Counted from the first letter of the stretch, positions 5,773-13,516 are shown. The stretch is 27,566 bases of DNA from Candidatus Saccharibacteria bacterium UBA3723 (GCA_002371895.1 DFHM01000011.1:36951-64516); one strand, 5' to 3'. Program-made: numbers and translations. The notes: a model not told the origin generated them from the letters alone.

Positions 5773-7347
5773 TTATTTTTTAGACTTTTTTGCGGCTTTT
5801 TCGGCTTTAATTTCTGCGGCGGATGCGGCGGCGGAAGCTTTCTTGGCTTCGAGCGCCTTTTCTTTAGGGGATTTTTTGTCTTTCTTTGTATCGTCTTCTT
5901 TTGGCTTTGGCGTGAAGTCTGGAAGGAGGGAACGTAGCTGGCTGACGAGTTTGTGGCGGGCGTGTGAGCTAAAGACTTTATCGAGCCAGCCTGGGTTTGG
6001 TTTGGAATTTTTCTGAGTGATAATCTCGACGACGTCGCCCTGCTTGAGCTTGGTCTTGAGGTCTACCATCTTGCCATTAACGATTGCGCCAGTACATTGC
6101 GCGCCAATCTCGCTATGAAGACGATAGGCAAAATCTAGTGGCATGGAGCCTTTTGGTAAATCAATGATGTCGCCCTTCGGTGTATACACGAAAATCTTGT
6201 CAGCAAATAGGTTGAGCTTAAGCTTCTTTTCGTCAATTTTTTCGCCAGCGGTAAGCTTCGTGGCAGATTCCTGTAGCTCTTTGATCCAGAGAAGGTTAGA
6301 TGGGAGTTTGCTGACGCGGCCTTCCGTGTAAGCGGAAGTAAGCTTTTGCTCATTGTAGAAGAAAGTTGCGGCAAGACCACGCTCGGCATAGTCGTGCATC
6401 TCGTTGGTGCGAATCTGGAATTCGACGATTTGCTTGTCGTTTGTGATGACGGTTGTGTGTAGAGATTGGTAACCGTTCTGCTTTGGCATGGCAATGTAAT
6501 CTTTGACGCGGCCGTCCATTGGATGGAAGAGGGAATGAATAATGCCAAGGACGAGATAACACGTCGTTGCGTCTTCTACGATAAAACGTAGCGCGATGAT
6601 ATCGTAAATGCGGTCGATGTTTTGATCGTATTTTGCGAGCTTCTTGTGTAGGGAATAAATAGATTTGACTCGGCCGTCGCACTTGTATTTGATGCCTTCT
6701 TTTTTGAGGGCATCTTCGACAGCTTTCTGCGCAGCCTTGAGCTTGCTATCGGCCTTTTTGAGGCGTTCTGCGGTGAGATTTTTGAGCTCCTCGTAGCGCT
6801 TCGGGTCGACATACATGAAGCTGGTTTCTTCAATTTCGACACGGACGCGACCCATCTGGAGGCGGTCAGCAAGTGGTGCGAAGACTTCTAGGGACTCGCG
6901 GGCGATTTTCTTCTGCTTTTCTGGCGGTAATGCGCCGAGGGTACGGAGATTGTGTAGGCGATCGGCGAGTTTAATGATGAGGACACGAATGTCTTGCCCC
7001 GTAGCGATGAGAAGTTTAAGAAGATTATCGCCAGTTTGCGGAAGGTATTCGTCGAGATCGCGCATGCCTTTGCGGGCTTTGCTGAGTTTTGTGACGCCAT
7101 TTACGAGGAAAGCAACATCTTTGCCAAATTGTTCTTCGATTTCTTTCAGGGTTAGGTCGGTATCTTCTACGGTGTCATGGAGAACGCCGGCAATAACAGT
7201 ATCCTCATCCATGTTCCATTCTTGGAGGATTTTCATGACGGCAAGCGGATGAATAATGTACGGCTCGCCAGTTTTGCGGAGCTGGCCCTCGTGTGCCTTG
7301 GTGGCAACAGCGATTGCTTTCTCTAGTCTGGGTGAGGTCTTTTCCAT
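5773..7347 (-). CDS. rel: RelA/SpoT homologue, (p)ppGpp synthetase/hydrolase
   Basis: Makes and degrades the alarmone (p)ppGpp. Residues ~5-150 are the HD hydrolase domain, with His33, His57-Asp58 in VLHDTVEDT and the ADRLHNLRTL helix. Residues ~195-350 are the synthetase domain, with GRVKSIYSLHKK, YDIIALRF, DYIAMPKQNGYQSLHT and EFQIRTNEMHDYAERG. The TGS domain is at ~390-450 (DKIFVYTPKGDI, DFAYRLHSEIG). Hydrolase and synthetase residues both look intact, so it should be bifunctional. At 524 aa it is shorter than long RSH proteins (~700-740 aa): the helical, zinc-finger and ACT parts after TGS are absent and replaced by a Lys/Ala-rich tail. That loss should change how it senses the ribosome. 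The TATAAT ends 6 nt before the ATG, so translation is probably leaderless. Confidence 0.95.
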   Translation of the reverse strand: MEKTSPRLEKAIAVATKAHEGQLRKTGEPYIIHPLAVMKILQEWNMDEDTVIAGVLHDTVEDTDLTLKEIEEQFGKDVAFLVNGVTKLSKARKGMRDLDEYLPQTGDNLLKLLIATGQDIRVLIIKLADRLHNLRTLGALPPEKQKKIARESLEVFAPLADRLQMGRVRVEIEETSFMYVDPKRYEELKNLTAERLKKADSKLKAAQKAVEDALKKEGIKYKCDGRVKSIYSLHKKLAKYDQNIDRIYDIIALRFIVEDATTCYLVLGIIHSLFHPMDGRVKDYIAMPKQNGYQSLHTTVITNDKQIVEFQIRTNEMHDYAERGLAATFFYNEQKLTSAYTEGRVSKLPSNLLWIKELQESATKLTAGEKIDEKKLKLNLFADKIFVYTPKGDIIDLPKGSMPLDFAYRLHSEIGAQCTGAIVNGKMVDLKTKLKQGDVVEIITQKNSKPNPGWLDKVFSSHARHKLVSQLRSLLPDFTPKPKEDDTKKDKKSPKEKALEAKKASAAASAAEIKAEKAAKKSKK

Positions 7348-7353
7348 GTTTTC

Positions 7354-7362
7354 ATTATAGCA
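7354..7362 (-). promoter_or_regulatory. Extended -10 promoter of rel
   Basis: Read on the minus strand: TGC-TATAAT, then GAAAAC, then the ATG of rel at 7347. The 6-nt distance places the start site on the start codon. The -35 hexamer is poor, which the extended -10 would offset. Confidence 0.7.
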
Positions 7363-7409
7363 TCATAAGGAGAATGGGGCATTTTGGCGCATCTATATCA
7401 AAATGCTTA

Positions 7410-7418
7410 TGTTAAAAT
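7410..7418 (+). promoter_or_regulatory. Extended -10 promoter of the membrane protein at 7428
   Basis: TGT-TAAAAT at 7410-7418 ends 9 nt before ATG 7428. The predicted leader is only ~2-3 nt, so any ribosome site would be untranscribed. Divergent from the rel promoter, about 50 bp away. Confidence 0.5.
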
Positions 7419-7427
7419 TAAGGTAAG

Positions 7428-8321
7428 ATGTTTAGCAGAGCTTTGAAGGACTATATTGCGGTCTGGAATGCCGGTATGGGCTTTATTTATTTTTTGATTA
7501 GCTCATATTTGGGTTTGCTCGAGATTGAGCGAATTAATTTTACAACTAGTCTTGGAGAAGATTTTAATAAGATTGGCGCCTATTTTGGGGGTATGTCGAC
7601 GCAAGATATTATTATATTCTCGTTCTTTGTAGCGATGTGGCTTGCTGGTGTTCTGAATATTTTGTATGTGCGTAGATATTTTTTGCAGTTTAAGATGAAG
7701 TCGGTAGTGGGTGTGCTTGCGACGATCCTTTTGTTTCTAATTAATGCGGTTGTAATTGTTCTCATTTTCTTCGACGTAAAGATGGATGGCGGAAATATTA
7801 GCTTTGCGAACAGGGAGTGGCTCGGTAGTTTGAGCTGGCCACTTTGGGTAGCAATTGGGGCGATGTGTTTTAGTGGGTTCGCCTCGTTGATTGGGATTAT
7901 TGAAATGATTCGTGGCGCAACGAGCGGCATAATTATAGTGACGGAAGCGGATAAGATTGAGAAAAAGCGCAAAGAAAAAGAAGAAAAACAGCATAAAAAA
8001 GAGCGCGAAAAAGAAGAGAAGAAAAATCAGACCGTGATGCCAGTGCAAAAATCTGCAAGCCGCGAGGTTGTAGATGAGAAGAACATGATGTTTAAGAGTG
8101 GTGATTCTTCCGCGGAAGACGAGGCGCTTGCGGCTGAAATTGCAAAGAATCGTCCAAATCCATTCTTGGAGAAAAAAGAGGAGGCGCCAGCTACTGAACA
8201 GCCAACATTGCATACGAATGCAAATGGCGTACCAAATGAGATTTTGGGTAGTACATTGCCGAATATCTCGCCAAATATCTCGTCTAGTGCGGACGAGGAA
8301 GCACCTAAGCCAGAAGCTTAG
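7428..8321 (+). CDS. Four-segment membrane protein with charged cytoplasmic tail
   Basis: A 297-aa protein. Hydrophobic segments lie at about 14-32, 60-82, 92-114 and 133-160. They are followed by a Lys/Glu-rich helical stretch (about 178-202) and a ~95-residue low-complexity tail rich in Glu, Pro, Ser and Asn. The N-terminal half could be a small channel, sensor or scaffold; no known motif was found. It is transcribed alone from an extended -10 promoter. Its last 17 bp overlap the end of the convergent gene at 8305, so both genes share their 3' ends with no visible hairpin terminator between them. Confidence 0.75.
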   Translation: MFSRALKDYIAVWNAGMGFIYFLISSYLGLLEIERINFTTSLGEDFNKIGAYFGGMSTQDIIIFSFFVAMWLAGVLNILYVRRYFLQFKMKSVVGVLATILLFLINAVVIVLIFFDVKMDGGNISFANREWLGSLSWPLWVAIGAMCFSGFASLIGIIEMIRGATSGIIIVTEADKIEKKRKEKEEKQHKKEREKEEKKNQTVMPVQKSASREVVDEKNMMFKSGDSSAEDEALAAEIAKNRPNPFLEKKEEAPATEQPTLHTNANGVPNEILGSTLPNISPNISSSADEEAPKPEA

Positions 8322-8826
8322 TTAGCTTGTATTCTTTGAGGGTGTCTTTTAACTTTTTGAGGCCACTTTTTGGAATTGCGATTGGTGCCCGCATAATGTC
8401 GTTCGGAATAAAGATAATAGCATGATTGCCGCAGATGATTTTTTTGACATCTTTCCAGTCGAGGGAGAGTTGATCTTCTTTACTAAGAGCGATTGTGGCG
8501 GTCTTCTTGGTCGAGCTAAAGGTTAGATTGTATTTTGCTTTGCCGAGCGTGCGGAGCTTCTTTGCGGTTGCGCCGTAGGCGAGCAGAATAATCAGCAATG
8601 CGAATGCTGGCAAGACGACAAAAGTGCGAAGTTGTTCATCGACAAAAATGCCGAAACAGACCGTAGAAATGAAAAATACAAAAGCAAGAACAACGTAAAT
8701 GAATAAGTTGTTTAGGATAGAGTGAATTTTGCGCTCTGGTTTTTTGACGAACTTTTTGATGTTCGTGACAACATAGTAGTATTCTTCAAAAAATTCGCGA
8801 CTGAGAGATTTGAACTCTGTTTTCAT
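8305..8826 (-). CDS. Small membrane protein, YcxB-like
   Basis: A 173-aa protein with two membrane segments at about 40-60 and 68-90. A C-terminal beta-rich domain follows (KYNLTFSSTKKTATIALS, LDWKDVKKIICGNHAIIFI, PIAIPKSGLKKLKDTL), whose layout is like YcxB-type domains of membrane proteins. AAGGAG lies 8 nt before the ATG and only 1 nt separates it from the stop of the upstream gene, so it is the last gene of the dCMP deaminase operon. Function is unknown; the YcxB suggestion is moderate at best. Confidence 0.65.
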   Translation of the reverse strand: MKTEFKSLSREFFEEYYYVVTNIKKFVKKPERKIHSILNNLFIYVVLAFVFFISTVCFGIFVDEQLRTFVVLPAFALLIILLAYGATAKKLRTLGKAKYNLTFSSTKKTATIALSKEDQLSLDWKDVKKIICGNHAIIFIPNDIMRAPIAIPKSGLKKLKDTLKEYKLTKLLA

Positions 8827-8827
8827 A

Positions 8828-9442
8828 CTATTTCTCCTTGTATTGAATTGCGTTGCGGCAGGATTTACATTTGCCGGTGGTGCCAGTTACGGTATTAACT
8901 TTGCCGCAATGAGGGCATTTGACGACGTGTTCGATGTTCTTTTTTGAGTTTTCGATTCTTTCTTCTGCTTCGGTGGTGCGGAGTTTGATTTCTTCGCGCC
9001 TGGTTTGTTCTTTCTGGTTGAAGTAATTGGATAGCGCGCCAGAGAGTTTGCTACTGAGTTTGGCGGTGATTTTTTCGCCAAGAGTTTTGATAATTGCCGA
9101 TACGATAAGAATAACTATGCCAATGATAAAAATGCGTTCGGCATATTCGGTGATACTCGGATAAATGCCAAGGCCGATGAATTCTCTGAAGTATGGAATC
9201 GTAAGTTCGAAACCGAAGTTTGCCATCGCGAGTTCTAGGCCGTGTGGAATGAGGAGAATTAGACTTACGATAAGGAGTACGATTGGTGCGCGGTAGTAAT
9301 GTCTGCTGCCGTAGACGAAATATCTAGCAATAAGCATGATTACGCCAAGTACCGGCAAGAAGTATAGAACTAGTAGGATAATTGGGATACTCAGAAGGAA
9401 CTTTGTAAAAGATGTGATATTAAAAATGTTGCGTAATCTCAT
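8828..9442 (-). CDS. Membrane protein with C-terminal zinc ribbon
   Basis: A 204-aa protein. Hydrophobic segments are at about 14-45, 52-75 and 100-122. A charged, probably coiled segment (about 140-172) follows, then a C-terminal zinc ribbon with CPHCGK and CKSC cysteine pairs. The gene at 2168 has the reverse order, ribbon first and membrane part after. The ATG overlaps the stop of the dCMP deaminase gene (ATGA), without a ribosome site of its own, so expression should depend on translational coupling. No family recognised. Confidence 0.75.
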   Translation of the reverse strand: MRLRNIFNITSFTKFLLSIPIILLVLYFLPVLGVIMLIARYFVYGSRHYYRAPIVLLIVSLILLIPHGLELAMANFGFELTIPYFREFIGLGIYPSITEYAERIFIIGIVILIVSAIIKTLGEKITAKLSSKLSGALSNYFNQKEQTRREEIKLRTTEAEERIENSKKNIEHVVKCPHCGKVNTVTGTTGKCKSCRNAIQYKEK

Positions 9443-9912
9443 AGATTTATTTTAACAGTTTTGCCACTAGCTTTATACTTGGTAAGTTTGACGCCGCATT
9501 TTTTGAGCATTAATTTGGAAGCTTTGGTGCCATCGGTGTCGGCATATTTATCGTCGCCATATACGACTTCTTTGATGCCGGCTTGAATGACGGCTTTGGC
9601 GCATTCATTGCAAGGGAATAGAGTGACGTAAAGTGTGCAACCGCTAAGATCCGCGACACTGTTTAGGACTGCGTTAAGTTCTGCGTGACAAACGAATGGG
9701 TATTTTGTATCGAGGAAATTGCCCTCGCGAGCCCATGGCATATCTGCGTCTTTGACGCCGCGTGGCATGCCGTTATAACCGACAGAAACGATTTTATGTT
9801 CGTCATTGACGATACAGGCGCCAACCTGCGTATTTGGGTCTTTGCTACGTTCTGCGGCGAGTTGGGCAATGCCCATAAAATACTCGTCCCAGGTAATATA
9901 ATCTTTGCGCAT
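9439..9912 (-). CDS. Deoxycytidylate (dCMP) deaminase
   Basis: Converts dCMP to dUMP, feeding dTMP synthesis. The 157-aa protein has the zinc site of the cytidine deaminase superfamily: CHAELNAV (His and catalytic Glu) and PCNECAKAVIQAG (two Cys). TQVGACIV and SVGYNGMPRGV are typical of dCMP deaminases of the ComEB/DCTD type. AGGAGG sits 10 nt before the ATG. It heads a three-gene minus-strand operon with two membrane proteins of unknown role. Its promoter region is shared with the divergent DUF1653 gene 44 bp away. Confidence 0.94.
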   Translation of the reverse strand: MRKDYITWDEYFMGIAQLAAERSKDPNTQVGACIVNDEHKIVSVGYNGMPRGVKDADMPWAREGNFLDTKYPFVCHAELNAVLNSVADLSGCTLYVTLFPCNECAKAVIQAGIKEVVYGDDKYADTDGTKASKLMLKKCGVKLTKYKASGKTVKINL

Positions 9913-9941
9913 TTTTCTAATTCCTCCTAGATTACTTCTAG

Positions 9942-9947
9942 TATAAT
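9942..9947 (+). promoter_or_regulatory. -10 box of the DUF1653 gene; possibly bidirectional
   Basis: TATAAT ends 9 nt before ATG 9957, with no ribosome site, so the leader is ~2-3 nt. The surrounding TAGTATAATATA is nearly symmetric. On the minus strand it reads TATTATACTA and offers a -10 (TATACT or TATTAT) for the divergent dCMP deaminase gene. Neither side has a strong -35. Confidence 0.5.
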
Positions 9948-9956
9948 ATAAATAAG

Positions 9957-10202
9957 ATGAGAGGTCTAAAGATTCACGGTATATATCAACATTTTAAGGG
10001 CGATTATTATATCGTCGAGGATGTAGCGCGCCATTCCGAAACGCGCGAAGAATTAGTGATTTATCGTCAGCTTTATGGCGATGGCGGATTATATGCGCGA
10101 CCGAAGGAGATGTTTTTGTCAGAAGTCGATCACGAGAAATATCCTGATGTAAAAACGAAATATCGTTTTACTTTGCGAAAAATTAAAAGCGTAAAGGATT
10201 GA
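9957..10202 (+). CDS. DUF1653 family protein
   Basis: An 81-aa protein covering the whole DUF1653 domain, with the family's characteristic pieces YQHFKGDYYIVEDVARHSET, EELVIYRQLYGDGG and ARPKEMFLSEV. The family has a small SH3-like beta fold with unproven function. It lies 1 nt upstream of exonuclease III, so co-transcription is near certain and a nucleic-acid link is possible. The ATG sits right behind a TATAAT box with no Shine-Dalgarno sequence. Confidence 0.9.
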   Translation: MRGLKIHGIYQHFKGDYYIVEDVARHSETREELVIYRQLYGDGGLYARPKEMFLSEVDHEKYPDVKTKYRFTLRKIKSVKD

Positions 10203-10203
10203 G

Positions 10204-10998
10204 ATGAAAATTTATTCCTGGAATGTAAACGGACTGAGGGCAATTCTTAAAAAAGGAAGTTTGCAGGATTTTATCGCGGCAGAAAATCCAGACATTTTGT
10301 GCTTGCAGGAAACGAAAGCGCAACAAGGTCAGGCTGAAGTGGACTTTCCAGAATATGAAGAAATCTGGAATTCGGCCGAGCGTGCTGGCTATTCCGGGAC
10401 GGCGATCTTTACGAAGGTCAAGCCACTGGCGGTTGTCTACGATTTTCCGGAAGATATCACCTCGCAAATTGACGGTTGGGAAGATGATTTCGGCGACGCA
10501 CGCAAAGAAGGACGTGTACTGACGGCGGAATTTGAAGATTTTTATTTGATTGATACTTATGTGCCAAATGAGAAAGATGATTTGGGGCGCTTAAAATACC
10601 GCGAGTTGGTCTGGGATAAGGCGCTACTTGCATATATGAAGCAACTAGATGCAAAAAAGCCGGTGATTGTGTGTGGCGATTTTAATGTGGCGCACGAAGA
10701 GATTGATCTTGCGCGTCCAAAACAAAACGAAGGCCATGCAGGCTTTACGAAAGAAGGGCGCCAGGGTATGACGAATTATCTTTCGAATGGTTTTATTGAT
10801 ACATTTAGGGCGTTAAATCCGGATAAGATTCAGTATTCTTGGTGGTCGTATCGCGGCGGAGCAAGGACAAAGAACGTTGGCTGGAGGATTGATTATTTCT
10901 TGGCCTCGGAGCGTCTACGCGAAAGGATTGTGGTGGCAGAAATTTGCGACGAAATAATGGGCTCTGATCACTGCCCAATTCTGTTGGAGATCAAATAA
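10204..10998 (+). CDS. xth: Exodeoxyribonuclease III (AP endonuclease)
   Basis: A base-excision repair enzyme that cuts DNA at abasic sites and removes 3' blocks. The 264-aa protein carries all the exonuclease/endonuclease/phosphatase motifs: KIYSWNVNGLRA (Asn), DILCLQETKA (metal-binding Glu), DTYVPN (catalytic Tyr region), VIVCGDFNVAHEEIDL (Asp, Asn), YSWWSYRGGARTKNVGWRIDYFLAS (Trp loop and Asp) and the final GSDHCPI (Asp-His). The length is normal. AAAGG precedes the ATG, which starts 1 nt after the DUF1653 stop. The next ATG shares a base with its TAA stop. Confidence 0.96.
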   Translation: MKIYSWNVNGLRAILKKGSLQDFIAAENPDILCLQETKAQQGQAEVDFPEYEEIWNSAERAGYSGTAIFTKVKPLAVVYDFPEDITSQIDGWEDDFGDARKEGRVLTAEFEDFYLIDTYVPNEKDDLGRLKYRELVWDKALLAYMKQLDAKKPVIVCGDFNVAHEEIDLARPKQNEGHAGFTKEGRQGMTNYLSNGFIDTFRALNPDKIQYSWWSYRGGARTKNVGWRIDYFLASERLRERIVVAEICDEIMGSDHCPILLEIK

Positions 10999-11810
10999 TG
11001 GCGGATTATGATTATTGGCAAAAACAGGGATTAAAGCCGCTATTTGGCGAGGTTGATACGGAGCAACCGGAGCAGAAACGCTTTGCCGGAAAGATGTTGA
11101 TTATTGGCGGCAATAAAGGTGCGTTTTTTGCGGTTGCGAATGCGATGAATGAGGCTGAAAAAATGGGAGTAGGCGAGGTGCGCGTGCTTATGCCATCGTC
11201 GCTTCGCGGAAAGGTTCCAACGGCGCCGGAAGTATATTTTGCCGAAGCAGAAACTTCGGGGGCGTTTGGTAAGAAGTCCGTTACGGAGATGCTGATTCAG
11301 TCCGAGTGGGCGGACGTGGTGGTTTTGATTGGCGATACGAGCAAGAACGCGGAAACATCGGTAGCTTTTGCGGAGCTAATGAAGCGCTGCGAGAAGCCGA
11401 TATTTTTGACCCGTGATGCGGTTGACGCGGCTACGCCAGACGTGATGAACTGGGGCGCGCTACGTGAAGTTGAGACGAGTTTGCTTTTGACTGTACCGCA
11501 GCTACAAAAGATGTTGCGCACACTATATTATCCAAAGGTAATTACGTTATCGATGCCAACGAATCAGCTGATTGAGACTTTGCATAAGTTTACAATTAGC
11601 TACCCAAAAATTTGCCTAACGACTTTTCATAATGGTCAGTTGATTGTGGCGCAAAACGGGGAAGTCGTTACCGAAGAACTTGGAGATACAAACTGGACGC
11701 AAATTACGCTTTGGGGTGGTGCGTTGCTGGTCTATATGGCGGCGCTTAGAGTTTGGAATTTGAATATTATTGGATACAAAGTTGCGTCGACTGCGTTGAT
11801 TTATAAATAG
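10998..11810 (+). CDS. Divergent YjeF C-terminal / NAD(P)HX dehydratase-like protein
   Basis: A 270-aa protein. The N-terminal half resembles the ribokinase-like fold of ADP/ATP-dependent NAD(P)H-hydrate dehydratase: GKMLIIGGNKGAFFAVANAMNEA for the usual GKVLVVGGS.G..GA, then GVGEVRVLMPSSL, then DVVVLIGDTSKNAETSVAF. The C-terminal half lacks a clear TPHPGE segment and the GTGDVLAG-like phosphate and catalytic motif; the corresponding place reads TLWGGALLVYMAA. It is either a fast-evolving repair enzyme for damaged NADH or a non-catalytic relative. The ATG shares its A with the xth stop, and a strong terminator follows the gene. Confidence 0.5.
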   Translation: MADYDYWQKQGLKPLFGEVDTEQPEQKRFAGKMLIIGGNKGAFFAVANAMNEAEKMGVGEVRVLMPSSLRGKVPTAPEVYFAEAETSGAFGKKSVTEMLIQSEWADVVVLIGDTSKNAETSVAFAELMKRCEKPIFLTRDAVDAATPDVMNWGALREVETSLLLTVPQLQKMLRTLYYPKVITLSMPTNQLIETLHKFTISYPKICLTTFHNGQLIVAQNGEVVTEELGDTNWTQITLWGGALLVYMAALRVWNLNIIGYKVASTALIYK

Positions 11811-11814
11811 AAAA

Positions 11815-11849
11815 ACCGCCCCTTGCCGAATAGGGGCGGTCGTTTTTTT
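11815..11849. terminator. Bidirectional intrinsic terminator
   Basis: ACCGCCCCT (11815-11823) pairs with AGGGGCGGT (11832-11840) around an 8-nt loop, followed by T7 at 11843-11849. An A-run at 11811-11815 provides the U-tract on the other strand. It lies between convergent genes ending at 11810 and 11857 and can serve both. Confidence 0.9.
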
Positions 11850-11856
11850 GTTGGAG

Positions 11857-12909
11857 TTATTCTTCGTCGTCGTAGATGTTCGGGCGAAGCTCAGTCGGCT
11901 TTTTCTCCGTAATGAGCGGCTTGATGCGGCTGTAATCGACGAAAATGCTGACGATGCTGAGAATTCCTACGATTGCGATGCAGACGAAGCCTGCGATTGC
12001 TAAACGTGATTCCATGTCCGCGAAAGTCAAAGCAAGTGCCGAGCAGCCGAGCCATGCGCACATAGCGGCCATTCTGATTTTGTCGACCATGCTGGCGCCG
12101 ATGCCGTCCTTCAGCTTGGTGTAATACAGGAAGAACCAAACGAAGAATAAGGCGTCACGCGCAAACATGATTGCAATGCAGGCGTAGAAGCACCAACGCA
12201 GTGTAATGAAAGGAAGGAAAGCGGTTCCGTGGGTCGCGATAATGAATGCGACGGCGGTAGGGTAGAATATGACCTTATCGCCTAACGGATCGAGGGCTTT
12301 TCCTGCCTTCGTGGTCTGGTTGAACTTTCTCGCGACAAAACCATCGGCGGCATCGGTGACTGTCGCTGCGACGAGCGCAATAGTCGCGATGAGGCTGCTG
12401 GCTTCGCCGAGAGGTTGCACGGCATACATATGCGGTACGAGTACAGAAATAGCCATGCGGATAATCGAGATCCAGTTCGGCATTCCAACGCGTCCGTTTG
12501 TGCCGGCAAGCCAACTGTTATCTGTCTGATGCATCGTAAGCAGGATACAGAAGAATGCGTGGCAGATAGCGGTGATGGTGACCGTATACCAAACATAGGT
12601 GCTGAGCATCGTGTCAGACTGGCGTTCGGCGGCCAGAATGAATAGAACCAAGAATGCGACGAATCGAACAACGTGTGGCGTAGGGGTACGCCACGGACCA
12701 TAGACTTTGTCTCCTTTCGCTTCAAGCCAAGCTCCGTGCGAGCAAATCACCATGATATCGCAGAGAATAATCAACACCCACAAGTAGAAGTGTTGCATGA
12801 AGCTGCCGTACAAAATGAAGGCGGCAATATTCAGTGCGAAGGTGAAGATTTCGGGTGCAGAGATATGGCTAATAGCGGCATTGAACCAATGCGGAATTTT
12901 TCTCATCAT
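11857..12909 (-). CDS. CDP-alcohol phosphatidyltransferase family protein with N-terminal membrane extension
   Basis: A membrane enzyme of phospholipid head-group transfer (PgsA-like). The complete signature D-x2-DG-x2-AR-x8-G-x3-D-x3-D is present: Asp186, Asp189-Gly190, Ala193-Arg194, Gly203, Asp207, Asp211. The usual domain begins near residue 143 with GMPNWISIIRM. Before it are ~140 residues with about four extra membrane segments, so the protein (350 aa) is almost twice the length of typical PgsA. I chose the start at 12909 because AAGGAG is 9 nt upstream; ATG 12918 is also possible, and ATG 12990 overlaps the promoter. Whether the product is phosphatidylglycerophosphate or another lipid cannot be told. 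Confidence 0.85.
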   Translation of the reverse strand: MMRKIPHWFNAAISHISAPEIFTFALNIAAFILYGSFMQHFYLWVLIILCDIMVICSHGAWLEAKGDKVYGPWRTPTPHVVRFVAFLVLFILAAERQSDTMLSTYVWYTVTITAICHAFFCILLTMHQTDNSWLAGTNGRVGMPNWISIIRMAISVLVPHMYAVQPLGEASSLIATIALVAATVTDAADGFVARKFNQTTKAGKALDPLGDKVIFYPTAVAFIIATHGTAFLPFITLRWCFYACIAIMFARDALFFVWFFLYYTKLKDGIGASMVDKIRMAAMCAWLGCSALALTFADMESRLAIAGFVCIAIVGILSIVSIFVDYSRIKPLITEKKPTELRPNIYDDEE

Positions 12910-12961
12910 TTCTATCATCTCCTTTAAAGAACGAGAACAAAAAAATCTGTCTATATTATTT

Positions 12962-12990
12962 ATTATAGCACTTTTTGTGGTAAAAGTCAA
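12962..12990 (-). promoter_or_regulatory. Strong promoter of the CDP-alcohol phosphatidyltransferase gene
   Basis: Minus strand TTGACT (12990-12985), 17-nt spacer, TATAAT (12967-12962), preceded by TGC (extended -10). This is the best consensus match in the window. The ~45-nt leader contains AAAGGAG, so unlike many neighbours this gene has an ordinary 5' UTR. Confidence 0.85.
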
Positions 12991-13004
12991 TTTGGCGAGA
13001 GAAG

Positions 13005-13337
13005 TTATCTCTTGTTTAGGACGATTGCATAGAGAATTGCGGCGGTCGCAAAACAGATTACGGATACATTTAGCTCGCCGTATACGTTAATGGCAGCCTG
13101 ATTTAGTCCTGCTAGCTGGCAGGTATTATAGTCCTGATCAATCTCGTCGTGTGTAGCGTAGTATTCTATATCGGTAGCGCACATGGCATCAGTCCACATG
13201 CTTGCGTGCTTTGAATATTGAATATATGAATAAAAATGGCCGCAACCAGCTAACAGAAACACCGTCGCAATCAAACCGGTAATAATAGATGCGATATTTA
13301 GTTTTCTTGAGGTGTTATTTTTTGAGGCTGATTTCAT
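13005..13337 (-). CDS. Small membrane protein or lipoprotein, unknown function
   Basis: A 110-aa protein. A basic N-terminus (KNNTSRK) and hydrophobic stretch end in LLAGC at 28-32, which matches a lipobox. A second hydrophobic segment at about 87-106 (VSVICFATAAILYAIVL) ends in NKR. It could be a lipoprotein with an extra anchor, or simply a protein with two membrane segments whose Cys32 is incidental. The central ~50 residues contain two further Cys and many Asp/Tyr. The ATG lies 6 nt after TATAAT, with no ribosome site. No family recognised. Confidence 0.7.
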   Translation of the reverse strand: MKSASKNNTSRKLNIASIITGLIATVFLLAGCGHFYSYIQYSKHASMWTDAMCATDIEYYATHDEIDQDYNTCQLAGLNQAAINVYGELNVSVICFATAAILYAIVLNKR

Positions 13338-13343
13338 GAATTC

Positions 13344-13373
13344 ATTATAAAACGTTTATGTTTATTGATTCAA
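13344..13373 (-). promoter_or_regulatory. Promoter of the small membrane protein at 13337
   Basis: Minus strand TTGAAT (13373-13368), 18-nt spacer, TATAAT (13349-13344), then GAATTC and the ATG. Predicted leaderless. The -35 touches the T-tract of the tRNA-Leu terminator. Confidence 0.75.
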
Positions 13374-13377
13374 ATTT

Positions 13378-13400
13378 AAAAAAATATGGCCGATGGCCAT
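13378..13400 (-). terminator. Terminator of tRNA-Leu(CAA)
   Basis: ATGGCC (13386-13391) and GGCCAT (13395-13400) form a 6-bp stem with a 3-nt loop. On the minus strand it is followed by A then T7 (13384-13378). A T-run at 13402-13407 would also allow termination on the plus strand. Confidence 0.8.
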
Positions 13401-13411
13401 CTTTTTTATTC

Positions 13412-13498
13412 TGGTGGGCGAGGAGGGACTTGAACCCTCACGGTCGTGAGACCAACAGATTTTGAGTCTGTCGTGTATACCAATTTCACCACTCGCCC
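13412..13498 (-). tRNA. tRNA-Leu(CAA)
   Basis: An 87-nt class II tRNA read on the minus strand. The acceptor stem GGGCGAG pairs with CTCGCCC and the 3' CCA is encoded. The anticodon stem ACAGA/TCTGT holds the loop CTCAAAA with anticodon CAA (reads UUG). A long variable arm and a normal T-loop TTCAAGT are present. Confidence 0.95.
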
Positions 13499-13516
13499 AG
13501 AGTGATAGATATGCTT

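Noticed and set aside
12910..12990. Longer N-terminus of the CDP-alcohol phosphatidyltransferase starting at 12990
   Set aside because: That ATG lies in the -35 box of a near-consensus promoter, so it would not be transcribed.
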